A stretch of 64,000 nt of DNA from Acidovorax sp. YS12 (GTDB lineage: Bacteria > Pseudomonadota > Gammaproteobacteria > Burkholderiales > Burkholderiaceae_C), in the NCBI GenBank assembly GCA_021496925.1, contig CP053915.1, positions 1,612,001 to 1,676,000 on the forward strand, written 5' to 3'. Within the stretch, counting starts at the first letter, position 1. Each line of letters begins with the position of its first letter. Shown here piece by piece: positions 43,823-51,538 of this stretch. The notes below the pieces were generated by a model. That model was not told the DNA's origin, did not search any database, and saw only the letters and a program-made list of their open reading frames with translations. The position numbers were made by a program, and so were the translations under genes.

Positions 43823-44854
43823 ATGACCGATCTGCGCCACATCCTGCCGCGCCTCCTGCGCCCTGCCGCCGCCACCGCCCTGCTGGCCCTCGGCGCCGCC
43901 TTCACCCTGACCACGCAGGCCAGCGAACTGCCGGGCCAGGGCGTGAAGGTCCAGCCGCTGAAAAGCTCGATTGCCGAAGAAACCTTCCAGACCCTGCTGG
44001 TCATGCGCGGCCTGCAGAAGCTCGGCTACGACGTGCAGCCCATCAAGGAAATCGAGTACGCCACCGCCCACGTCGCGCTGGCCAACGGCGACGCCACCTT
44101 CATGGCCGACCACTGGGACCCGCTGCACGCCGACTTCTACAAGAACGCCGGCGGCGACGCCAAGCTCTGGCGCAAGGGCGCCTACTCCACCAACGCCGCC
44201 CAGGGCTACCTGATCGACAAGAAGACCGCCGACGCGCACCAGATCACCAGCATCGCGCAGCTCAAGGACCCGCAGATCGCCAAGCTGTTCGACACCAACG
44301 GCGACGGCAAGGCCGACCTCACCGGCTGCACGCCCGGCTGGGGCTGCGAGGCCGCCATCGAGCACCAGCTCACCGCCTACGGCCTGCGCGCCACGGTCAC
44401 CCACGTGCAGGGCAGCTACCCGGCGCTGATGGCCGACACCATCACCCGCTTCAAGGCCGGCCAGCCGGTGCTGTACTACACCTGGACGCCGTACTGGGTC
44501 AGCGCCGAACTGCGCCCGGGCAAGGACGTGGTCTGGCTGCAGGTGCCCTTTACCGCGCTGCCCGGCGACCAGGCCGGGCTGAAAACCGCCCTGCCCGACG
44601 GGCGCAACTACGGCTTTCCGCTGAACACGCAGAAAATCGTCGCCAACAAGGCCTTCGCCGAGAAGAACCCGGCCGCCGCCAGGCTGTTCGAGGTGATGCA
44701 ACTGCCCGTGGCCGACATCAACGCGCAGAACCTGGCCATGAAGAACGGCCAGAACCAGAACGCCGACATCGAACGCCACGTGGACGGCTGGATCCGCGCG
44801 CACCAGAAGACCTTTGACGGCTGGCTGGACAACGCCAAGGCAGCGGCGCGGTAA
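43823..44854 (+). CDS. proX: Glycine betaine-binding periplasmic protein ProX
   Basis: A 343-residue binding protein. The signal peptide ends near residue 33 (TTQASE). The mature protein has the family motifs GVKVQPLKSSIAEETFQTLLV, LANGDATFMADHWDPLH, GCTPGWGCEAAIEHQL and VLYYTWTPYWV, whose tryptophans form the box that holds the quaternary amine. It delivers betaine or proline betaine to ProVW. AAGGAG precedes the ATG, 29 bases after proW. The perfect hairpin that follows likely ends the operon. Confidence 0.95.
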   Translation: MTDLRHILPRLLRPAAATALLALGAAFTLTTQASELPGQGVKVQPLKSSIAEETFQTLLVMRGLQKLGYDVQPIKEIEYATAHVALANGDATFMADHWDPLHADFYKNAGGDAKLWRKGAYSTNAAQGYLIDKKTADAHQITSIAQLKDPQIAKLFDTNGDGKADLTGCTPGWGCEAAIEHQLTAYGLRATVTHVQGSYPALMADTITRFKAGQPVLYYTWTPYWVSAELRPGKDVVWLQVPFTALPGDQAGLKTALPDGRNYGFPLNTQKIVANKAFAEKNPAAARLFEVMQLPVADINAQNLAMKNGQNQNADIERHVDGWIRAHQKTFDGWLDNAKAAAR

Positions 44855-44869
44855 GCCTGGAAATTCGGA

Positions 44870-44922
44870 TAAAAATAGCTTCCAGCGCTTGTGCATCAAG
44901 CGCTGGAAGCTATTTTTTTGAT
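44870..44922. repeat. Perfect-palindrome hairpin repeat after proX (copy 11), likely terminator
   Basis: The cleanest family-1 copy. A 21-bp perfect stem (left arm 44872-44892 containing ATAGCTTCCAGCGCTTG, right arm 44898-44918) has a five-base loop and a final T run. Both ends carry the ATAGCT half, unlike other copies. It should terminate transcription from both sides. Confidence 0.92.
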
Positions 44923-45012
44923 AGTCTGCCGCGCCGTTGCCTCGCGCCATGCCTGCCCATGGCGTGCCTCGCGGGAGCACGGCGCCCGATCACATCGGCA
45001 AGGGAACGCCCC

Positions 45013-45459
45013 ATGACCGCCTCCATCCGTCGCCCCTGGTTCGGCCTCAGCGCCACCCTGTTCGGCTGCCTGGCCGTGCTGGCCGCCGTCCTGCCCCTGT
45101 GGGTGCTGCCGGTGCTTCTGCCCCCGGAGCCGCTCGACAAGGTGATCGTCAGCACGGCCGAAAAGGTCAAGGCGCGCATCGCCGCCAAGGCCAAAGGCGT
45201 GGCGTACCAGGAACCTGCGCGGCGTACCGACTGGTACAGCGTCCTGGCGGCAGCGGCGGCCACGTTCGGCGCCCTGGCCATCGTGCTGGCAGCGGTGTCG
45301 GCTGTCGCGCGCGAGCCCCGGCGCTTCGCGGCGGTCGCGGCGGCCCTCGGAGTGGGCGCCCTCCTGTTTCAGCTGAGCGTGGCGGTGGCCACGGCGCTCA
45401 TCGTCTGCGTGCTGGTCCTGGCCGTGCTGTCGGCGCTGGGCATCACGCTGCCGTTCTAG
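45013..45459 (+). CDS. Small membrane protein of unknown function
   Basis: A 148-residue protein with hydrophobic segments at about 10-36, 75-97 and 100-146 and a polar, lysine-rich stretch between (STAEKVKARIAAKAKGVAYQE). I do not recognise the family. It lies between the proX terminator repeat and the YnfA-like gene, with repeat copies on both sides, so it is probably transcribed alone. The coding style matches its neighbours. No strong ribosome binding site is visible before the chosen ATG. Confidence 0.6.
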   Translation: MTASIRRPWFGLSATLFGCLAVLAAVLPLWVLPVLLPPEPLDKVIVSTAEKVKARIAAKAKGVAYQEPARRTDWYSVLAAAAATFGALAIVLAAVSAVAREPRRFAAVAAALGVGALLFQLSVAVATALIVCVLVLAVLSALGITLPF

Positions 45460-45467
45460 TGTGCTGT

Positions 45468-45516
45468 TCTTTTGCCCCTCAGCCCAAGCGGGGCAAGCGC
45501 CAGCAGCTCGCATTTG
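45468..45516 (-). repeat. Dispersed hairpin repeat, copy 12 (degenerate)
   Basis: Reverse copy: GCCCCTCAGCCCAAGCGGGGC makes an internal hairpin in parts (GCCCC/GGGGC), followed by AAGCGCCAGCAGCT. It ends about 15 bases before the YnfA-like start. Confidence 0.7.
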
Positions 45517-45531
45517 TGTAGCATGCGCGCC

Positions 45532-45867
45532 ATGCTCCTGCTGAAAACCCTGGGTCTGTTCTTCGTCACCGCGCTCGCCGAGATCGCGGGCTGCTACCTC
45601 CCCTACCTGTGGCTCAAGGAGGGCAAGAGCGCCTGGCTGCTCCTGCCCGCCGCCGCCAGCCTGGCGCTGTTCGCCTGGCTGCTTTCGCTGCACCCCACGG
45701 CCGCCGGGCGCGTGTACGCGGCCTACGGCGGGGTGTATATCGCCGTGGCGCTGCTGTGGCTGTGGGTGGTCGATGGCATCCGCCCCACGGCGTGGGACGC
45801 CGTGGGCTGCGCCGTGGCGCTGGCGGGCATGGGCATCATCATGTTCGCGCCGCGCGGCGGCGCCTGA
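45532..45867 (+). CDS. YnfA family (UPF0060) small membrane protein
   Basis: A 111-residue protein with four membrane segments that matches E. coli YnfA well: FFVTALAEIAGCYLPYLWLKEG, WLLLPAAASLALFAWLLSLHP, AAGRVYAAYGGVYIAVALLWLWVVDGI and a last segment ending MFAPRGGA. The family is related to small multidrug resistance-type transporters; the role is unknown. ATG at 45523 is an alternative start three codons upstream; neither has a good ribosome binding site. Confidence 0.9.
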   Translation: MLLLKTLGLFFVTALAEIAGCYLPYLWLKEGKSAWLLLPAAASLALFAWLLSLHPTAAGRVYAAYGGVYIAVALLWLWVVDGIRPTAWDAVGCAVALAGMGIIMFAPRGGA

Positions 45868-45872
45868 CAGCC

Positions 45873-46460
45873 ATGGCCCCGCACACGGCGACAGACACGG
45901 CCATCGCGCTGCTGCGCGGCGTCAATGTGGGAGGGCGCGGCATCCTGCCCATGCACGCGCTGGCTGCCCTGCTCGAAGCCCTGGGCGCGCGCCAGGTACG
46001 CACCTACATCCAAAGCGGCAATGCCGTGTTCGAGCCGCCCACGAACGCACTCGCGCCGCTGGCACGCGCGCTTTCCGCTGCCATATTGGAGCGCCACGGT
46101 TTCGCGCCGCAGGTGCTGCTGCTCCATCGCGCGGCGCTGGACCAGGCCATCGCGGGCAACCCGTTCGCCGCCGCTGCGGCGCAGGCGCCAGGCAGCGTGC
46201 ACCTGGGTTTTCTCGATGCGCCGCCGCCCCGGCCCGATCTGGCGGGGCTTGCCGCCTTGCGCAAGGACAGCGAGCGCTTCCACCTGGATGCCGCCGTGTT
46301 CTACCTGCACGCGCCCGAGGGCATTGGCCGGTCGCGGCTGGCGGCGCAAGCCGAGCGGCTGCTGGGCGTGCCGATGACGATGCGCAACTGGAAAACCACG
46401 TGCCAGCTCCAGGCCATGGCACATGGCATGGCTGAAGGCGACGCGGAACAAGTCGCCTGA
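45873..46460 (+). CDS. DUF1697 family protein
   Basis: A 195-residue protein with the DUF1697 start AIALLRGVNVGGRGILPMHALAALLEALGARQVRTYIQSGNAVFE and end MTMRNWKTTCQLQAMA. The family is widespread and uncharacterised. It starts five bases after the YnfA-like stop, so the two are likely cotranscribed, and it ends four bases from the convergent ABC-2 permease gene. Confidence 0.88.
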   Translation: MAPHTATDTAIALLRGVNVGGRGILPMHALAALLEALGARQVRTYIQSGNAVFEPPTNALAPLARALSAAILERHGFAPQVLLLHRAALDQAIAGNPFAAAAAQAPGSVHLGFLDAPPPRPDLAGLAALRKDSERFHLDAAVFYLHAPEGIGRSRLAAQAERLLGVPMTMRNWKTTCQLQAMAHGMAEGDAEQVA

Positions 46461-46464
46461 ACGA

Positions 46465-47583
46465 TCACCGCCGCCGCCCCAGCCACAGCACCGCGCCCCA
46501 CGACCCCAGCGCCATGGCCGCGAGCCAGGCCAGCGGCGCCAGCGCGGCCGCCAGCGGCGCGCCCATCTGGTTCAGGCGCAGGCTGGCCTGGATGCCCGCC
46601 GTGCTCGGCGAGAGCCAGCGCAGCCACTGCAGCGGCTCGGGCAGCGCCTCCACCGGCCAGGTGAAGCCGCCCAGGAACGCCAGCGGCAGCGAGGTGAACA
46701 GCACCACCTGCATGGCGCGCTCCCGGTCGGCCAGCCACCAGCCCAGCAGGCTGGCGCAGCCCGCCACCGCCGGCACCAGCACGGCCAGCAGCGCCAGCGC
46801 CCCGGCCGGGTTGCCGCCGTGCGGGTAGTCCTGCCAGACGAAGATCCAGCCGAAGTAGAACAGCCCGGCCAGCCAGCCCGGCACGCACAGCGCCAGCAGG
46901 CGCGCCAGCCAGGTGCGCGCGCCTGCCCGCGCCTGGCCCTGCTCGCGCAGCGTGCCGACCCACAGCGCCCCGCCCATCAGCAGCGTCTGCTGCAGGATGA
47001 GCAGCGCCACGGCCGACACCACGAAGCTGCCGTAGCCCTCGGTGGGGTTGAACAGCGCCACGGCCTGCAGGCCCACCGGCGCGCGGCTGGCCGCCGCCTG
47101 CGGCGCGCTCTGGCCGCCGGCCTGCAGGCGGCGCAGCTCCACCCCGGCCGAGACGGTGCCGAACGCCTCGGCAAAGCCGTATTGCACCTGCTTGCTGGCG
47201 ATGGGGTAGGCGCCGTTGGCGTACACGGGCACGACCACGTTGCGCGCCTGCACCACGTCGCGCTTGAGGTCGCGCGGCAGCAGCGCGTAGCCCATGACCT
47301 CGCCGCGCAGCAGCGCGGCCTGGGCCTCGCCCTCATCGCCCGTGACCAGGCGCGGGTCGATGCGCGGGCTGGCCTGGGCGAAGCGCAGCATCTGCCGGCC
47401 GAGCGATGAGCTGTCCTGCACCACCACCGCCACCGGCACGCGCTGCGCCACCTGTGTGGCGTAGAACCAGGGGTAGAAGAAACCGTAGAGCACCGGCGCG
47501 CCCACCACCAGCAGGGCCACGCCCTTGTCGCGCAGCAGCGTGCGCAGTTGCTGCCCCAGCAGGGCCAGGAAGGAGGGCGCCAC
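46465..47583 (-). CDS. ABC-2 type transporter permease (distal)
   Basis: A 372-residue membrane protein of the YhhJ/YbhR type: one N-terminal segment (ALLVVGAPVLYGFFYPWFY), a long periplasmic domain containing VPVAVVVQDSSSLGRQMLRF, then five membrane segments, with FLGGFTWPVEALPEPLQWLRWLSP in the last part. It works in export with an ATPase and a HlyD-like fusion protein. The start is a GTG at 47583 with GGGAGG before it; upstream codons are repeat sequence. It is the last gene of the efflux operon, 93 bases after the first permease with a repeat between. Confidence 0.85.
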   Translation of the reverse strand: MAPSFLALLGQQLRTLLRDKGVALLVVGAPVLYGFFYPWFYATQVAQRVPVAVVVQDSSSLGRQMLRFAQASPRIDPRLVTGDEGEAQAALLRGEVMGYALLPRDLKRDVVQARNVVVPVYANGAYPIASKQVQYGFAEAFGTVSAGVELRRLQAGGQSAPQAAASRAPVGLQAVALFNPTEGYGSFVVSAVALLILQQTLLMGGALWVGTLREQGQARAGARTWLARLLALCVPGWLAGLFYFGWIFVWQDYPHGGNPAGALALLAVLVPAVAGCASLLGWWLADRERAMQVVLFTSLPLAFLGGFTWPVEALPEPLQWLRWLSPSTAGIQASLRLNQMGAPLAAALAPLAWLAAMALGSWGAVLWLGRRR

Positions 47584-47601
47584 GTCAGCCGCCCTCCCGC
47601 G

Positions 47602-47665
47602 ATTTTTTGAACAAAAAACGGCCCCAGCGCTTATGCAGCAAGCGCGGGCAGCTATCAAAACAGAA
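47602..47665 (-). repeat. Dispersed hairpin repeat, copy 13
   Basis: Reverse copy: AACGGCCCCAGCGCTTAT, loop, CAAGCGCGGGCAGCTAT, then CAAAACAG. It lies inside the efflux operon between its two permease genes and may lower expression of the second. Confidence 0.85.
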
Positions 47666-47676
47666 GTTCCTGCGCC

Positions 47677-48852
47677 TCATCGCCCGCCCCACTTGTGCGG
47701 CAGGCGCAGCCCGCGCGCCAGGCCCGCCGTGGCCGCCAGCAGCAGCGCCAGCGTGGCCAGCAGCAGGCCGCCGGCCACGGACAGGCTGTGCGCCACGGGC
47801 GCGCCCATCTGCCACTGTTCGAGCTGCAGGCGCGCGTAGTGCGTGTAGGGCATGGCCAGCGCCCAGGTGCGCGCGCCCTCGCCCATGGCCAGCAGCGGGT
47901 AGGCCACGCCGCTGAAGGCGAACGCCGGGGCAGAAAGCAGGCCCGCGCCCGACAGCGCCGTGCGCAGCGACAGCGTGACGCCCGCCAGCGCCGCGCCGGC
48001 CGCCAGGCTCACGGCCACCAGCGCCGCCAGGCCGGTGCCGATCCAGGCCATGCTGCCCGCCACGGCCCAGCCGCGCAGTTGCGCCAGGTACAGCAGGCAG
48101 GCCATGGCGCAGGCCCACAGCGGCACGAAGGCCACGGCCAGCTTGCCCAGCAGCGCGGCCAGCACCTGCGCGGGCGAGGCCCGCGCGCCCAGCCAGTCGG
48201 CCACGGTGCGGTCGCGCAGCTCGCGCCCCACGCTCCAGGCGCCGGCCGTCATGGCCAGGATGTGCACCAGCGCCGGCACCAGCGCGGCGGCCAGGAACTG
48301 CTCGTAGTTGGTGGAGACGTTGAACAGCGCCACCAGCTGCGTCTTCACCGGCTCCATGCGCGCCTGCAGCGCCTGCGCGGGCGTGCCGCGCTTGGCGGCG
48401 GCCTGCATCTCGATGCCGGCCGAGAGCGTGCCCACCACCTGGCGCAGGTCGCGCTGCAGCAGACTGGACGCGGTGGCCAGCTGCGCGTTGTGCAGCAGCG
48501 TGACGCTGGCGCCGCGCCCCTGCTTCACGTCGCGCGCCATGCCGGGCGGAATGTGCACCACGCCGTACACCGCCATGCGCTGCAGCGCGCCGGCGGCCTC
48601 GGCGCGGTTCACGGCCTGCACGCGCAGCGCCAGGCCGGGCGTGGCCTCCAGCATGCGCACGAGCTGGCGCGAGAGGGCCGAATGGTCCTCGTCCCACACG
48701 GCGATGGGCAGGCGGTAGGGCTGGCCGGCGGCGAAGATCCAGCACAGCAGCGCCATGGCCAGCAGCGGCACCCAGGTGAGCATGGCTGCGTCCCACGGGC
48801 GGGCGCGCAGCAGCCGCGCCTCGCGCCGCAGGCTGGCGGCGAACAGGCTCAC
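47677..48852 (-). CDS. ABC-2 type transporter permease (proximal)
   Basis: A 391-residue ABC-2 permease: an N-terminal membrane segment (MLTWVPLLAMALLCWIFA), a periplasmic domain with LPIAVWDEDHSALSRQLVRML, then five membrane segments, with FAFSGVAYPLLAMGEGARTWALAMPYTHY in the last part. The GTG start overlaps the stop of the HlyD-like gene by four bases (GTGA), so translation is coupled. It is a paralogue of the next permease and probably forms a heterodimer with it. No ATPase gene accompanies the pair. Confidence 0.87.
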   Translation of the reverse strand: MSLFAASLRREARLLRARPWDAAMLTWVPLLAMALLCWIFAAGQPYRLPIAVWDEDHSALSRQLVRMLEATPGLALRVQAVNRAEAAGALQRMAVYGVVHIPPGMARDVKQGRGASVTLLHNAQLATASSLLQRDLRQVVGTLSAGIEMQAAAKRGTPAQALQARMEPVKTQLVALFNVSTNYEQFLAAALVPALVHILAMTAGAWSVGRELRDRTVADWLGARASPAQVLAALLGKLAVAFVPLWACAMACLLYLAQLRGWAVAGSMAWIGTGLAALVAVSLAAGAALAGVTLSLRTALSGAGLLSAPAFAFSGVAYPLLAMGEGARTWALAMPYTHYARLQLEQWQMGAPVAHSLSVAGGLLLATLALLLAATAGLARGLRLPHKWGGR

Positions 48853-49847
48853 TGCACCACCACCACGCTCATGCCGGGGCGCGCGCCGTCAATGGGGGCG
48901 GCCGGGCGCGCGCGGACCTCGAAGGTGCGCGCGTCGAACCCCTGGCTGCCGCGCGTGGTGCGCCAGGTGGCGAAGTCGGGCAGCACGCCCAGGTACGTGA
49001 CCTCGAACTCCGCCTCGCGCCCGCCCAGCCCGGGCAGGCGGCCGGTGAAGCGGCTCTTCAGCGCGAAGCGCTGGAGCTGGTCCTCGCGCACGTTCAGCAC
49101 CACCCACTGGTCGCGCAGATCGACCACCGTGACCACGGCCACGCCCTGCGGCGAGAGCTCGCCCTCCTTGGCCAGCACCTTGGCCACCTCGCCGCCCACG
49201 GGGCTGCGCAGCTGCGTCTCGGCCTCGGCGGCCTGCACTTCGGCGATCACGCCGTCCACCTGGCGCGCCTGGGCGGCGGCGGCGGCCTTGTCCTCGGCGC
49301 GCGCGCCGCTGGCGGCCATGTCGTACTGCGCCTGGGCGGCTTCGGCCTGGGCGGCGCTGGCGCGCCAGTTGGTGTGCGCCTCGTCGCGCTTTTGCGCCGA
49401 CACCAGCCCCTGGTCGTACAGGCTCTGCACGCGCCGGTACGAGGTCTGCGCCAGCTCGGCGGCGGCCTGCGCGCGCTGCCAGGCCAGGCGCGCCATGCGC
49501 ACCTCCTGCGGGCGCGCGCCCTGCTGCGCCTTGTCGGCCACGGCCTGGGCCGCGTCCTTGGCGGCCTGGGCCTGGGCCAGCTTGGCGCGCACCTCGGGGC
49601 TGTCCATTTCCACCAGCAGGTCGCCGGGCTGGATCTGCTGGCCCTCGGTCACGGCCACGCGCGCGATGCGCGCCGTGACCTTGGGCGCGATATCGGCCTC
49701 GCGCGCCTCCATCTGGCCCTGGAAGTACGGTGCCGGCGGCTGCGCGGCGCGCCAGAAGCCCCAGACGACGAAGCCCAGCACGGCCACGCCGATGAGCCCG
49801 AGAACCCAGGGCAGGCCCGTGCGCGAAGAAGAGGAGGATGCGGTCAT
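48849..49847 (-). CDS. HlyD-family membrane fusion protein (efflux)
   Basis: A 332-residue periplasmic adaptor: an N-terminal membrane anchor at about 13-33 (WVLGLIGVAVLGFVVWGFW), a lipoyl-like half (EADIAPKVTARIARVAVTEGQQIQPGDLLVEMDS), a long coiled-coil hairpin rich in Ala and Gln, the second lipoyl half (TQLRSPVGGEVAKVLAKEGELSPQGV) and a beta-barrel end. It links the inner-membrane permeases to the TolC-like channel. It overlaps both neighbours by four bases. Confidence 0.9.
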   Translation of the reverse strand: MTASSSSSRTGLPWVLGLIGVAVLGFVVWGFWRAAQPPAPYFQGQMEAREADIAPKVTARIARVAVTEGQQIQPGDLLVEMDSPEVRAKLAQAQAAKDAAQAVADKAQQGARPQEVRMARLAWQRAQAAAELAQTSYRRVQSLYDQGLVSAQKRDEAHTNWRASAAQAEAAQAQYDMAASGARAEDKAAAAAQARQVDGVIAEVQAAEAETQLRSPVGGEVAKVLAKEGELSPQGVAVVTVVDLRDQWVVLNVREDQLQRFALKSRFTGRLPGLGGREAEFEVTYLGVLPDFATWRTTRGSQGFDARTFEVRARPAAPIDGARPGMSVVVVQ

Positions 49848-51298
49848 GGTGCGTCGGAAGGAATCTGGATATCGGCCTCGGCCATGTAGCGGCCGAACGC
49901 ATCGCTCTGCCCGGTGCTCTGCAGCAGCGCGGCCAGGGCCTGGATGTACTGGTGGGCGGTCTGCGCGCGCTCGGTCTGCACCTTGGCGAGGTTGACGCGC
50001 GCGTCCATCCACTCCAGCAGGGTGCCGGTGCCCTCGCGCTGGCTGGCCTCGCGCAGGCGCAGCAGCTCGCGCGCCAGGTCTTCCTGCGCCTGCTGGGCCA
50101 GGTACTGGGTGCGCGCGTGCTCCACGGCCAGCCAGTTCTTTTCCACCAGCAGGGCGATGTCGCTGCGCGCCTGCTGCTCGGTCAGCTCGGCCTGCTCGAT
50201 CTTGCGCTGGCCCGAGGCGGCGAGCTGGTCGCGGTCCACGCTGTCCCACAGCGTCCAGCGCACGGCCACGCCGGCCACCCAGTTGGGCTTGCCGCCGCCG
50301 GTGCGGATGTCGCTCAGGCCGAAGCCCAGCACCTGCGGCTTGCGCAGCGCCTCCTGCGCATCGTGCAGCGCGGTGGCCTCGCGGCGCTTGGCCTGCACCT
50401 TGGACAGGCCGGGGTGGCGCTCCAGCGCCGCGTCGATGAAACCCTGCAGCGCGGGCAGCGGCTGGCTGGCCACGAACAGCGGGCTGGACGGGCGCAGCGG
50501 CGCCACCGCCTTGAGCGTGCGCGCCAGCGCCGTGGCGGCCAGTTGGGCCTCGTCGCGCGCCTTGCGCGCCTGCTGCGCGGCGTCGGCCAGCGCGGCCTGG
50601 GCCTGCAGCCGCTCCAGGCGCGAGATCACGCCCGTGGCCAGCATGCGCTGGGCGGCGTCGTCGTGTTCGCGCACCGTGGCCAGCGCCGCTTCGCGCAGGC
50701 GCGCGGCACGCTCGGCCAGCTGCGCGCCGAAGTAGCGCTGCACCAGCAGGGACTGCAGTCCCTGCGCGTCGGCGCTGGCGTCGGCCTGCGCTTCGTCGGC
50801 CTGGGCCGCGAAGCCGCTGCGCACGGCGTCGCCCAGCCCGCCGATGTACAGCGGCCACAGCAGCGAGACGCTGCCCGAGGTGCGCGTGTCCTGGCGCTCC
50901 AGCGTGTAGTTGGGCGGCAGTTGCGGCAGCTGGGAGATGGCGCCGTCCAGCGGCGGCGGCAGCATGCTGACGATGCCGCCCAGCGCCTGGCGCGCGGGGT
51001 CGAGGTCGATGTCGGCGCTGGCGGCGTAGCGGTAGGCCATGCCGGTGACGGCCACCGAGGGCCCGCCCAGCCCCTGCACGCCCTCGCGGCGCAGGCGGGC
51101 GCTGTCCACCGCCCTGGCGGCGGCGGCGAGCTGGTCGGAATTGGAAAGCAGGAGCTGCTGCGCCTGCGCGAAGCTCAGGGAAGGGGCCGCTGTGGCCGAT
51201 GCAGCCGCTGCGGCGGCGGGCACGCCCCCCCCGGCCTGGGCCAGGCCCGCTCCCCACGCCAGCAGGGCAGCAAGGCCCCAGGTTGCATGCACGTTCAC
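49844..51298 (-). CDS. TolC-like outer-membrane efflux protein
   Basis: A 484-residue OEP family protein: a signal peptide of about 23 residues (ALLAWGAGLAQA), two helical repeats with long heptad-rich stretches, a YIGG-type turn (LLWPLYIGGLGDAVRSG) in the first half and RWTLWDSVDRDQLA in the second. It forms the outer-membrane duct for the efflux set. The start is taken as GTG at 51298; a TTG six codons upstream is possible. It is the first gene of the operon. The 240 bases upstream hold an AT-rich patch (51408-51440) but no motif I can name. Confidence 0.85.
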   Translation of the reverse strand: MNVHATWGLAALLAWGAGLAQAGGGVPAAAAAASATAAPSLSFAQAQQLLLSNSDQLAAAARAVDSARLRREGVQGLGGPSVAVTGMAYRYAASADIDLDPARQALGGIVSMLPPPLDGAISQLPQLPPNYTLERQDTRTSGSVSLLWPLYIGGLGDAVRSGFAAQADEAQADASADAQGLQSLLVQRYFGAQLAERAARLREAALATVREHDDAAQRMLATGVISRLERLQAQAALADAAQQARKARDEAQLAATALARTLKAVAPLRPSSPLFVASQPLPALQGFIDAALERHPGLSKVQAKRREATALHDAQEALRKPQVLGFGLSDIRTGGGKPNWVAGVAVRWTLWDSVDRDQLAASGQRKIEQAELTEQQARSDIALLVEKNWLAVEHARTQYLAQQAQEDLARELLRLREASQREGTGTLLEWMDARVNLAKVQTERAQTAHQYIQALAALLQSTGQSDAFGRYMAEADIQIPSDAP

Positions 51299-51538
51299 GG
51301 TATAGGCAGGTTGCAAAGGGGCCCATTGTGCCCAAACCGGCGCCCGCCACGCCCTGGCACGCCGCCGGGCGGTAACACTCCCGGCCCCAGGGGCTTGCGC
51401 GCCGCAAAAACAATCATTTCAAATGAATCTTAATATTCACCCCGCCAAGCGTTAGCACAGGGTTGCCCGAGCCGCCCTGCGCTGCATCAAACCAGGACGC
51501 CCGCCGCGCCCTGGCCGCAAGAAGAAAGGAAACACCCC

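Noticed and set aside
51408..51440. FNR or Fur box in the AT-rich patch before the oxidase operon
   Set aside because: No match good enough to either consensus; only the AT-richness is clear.
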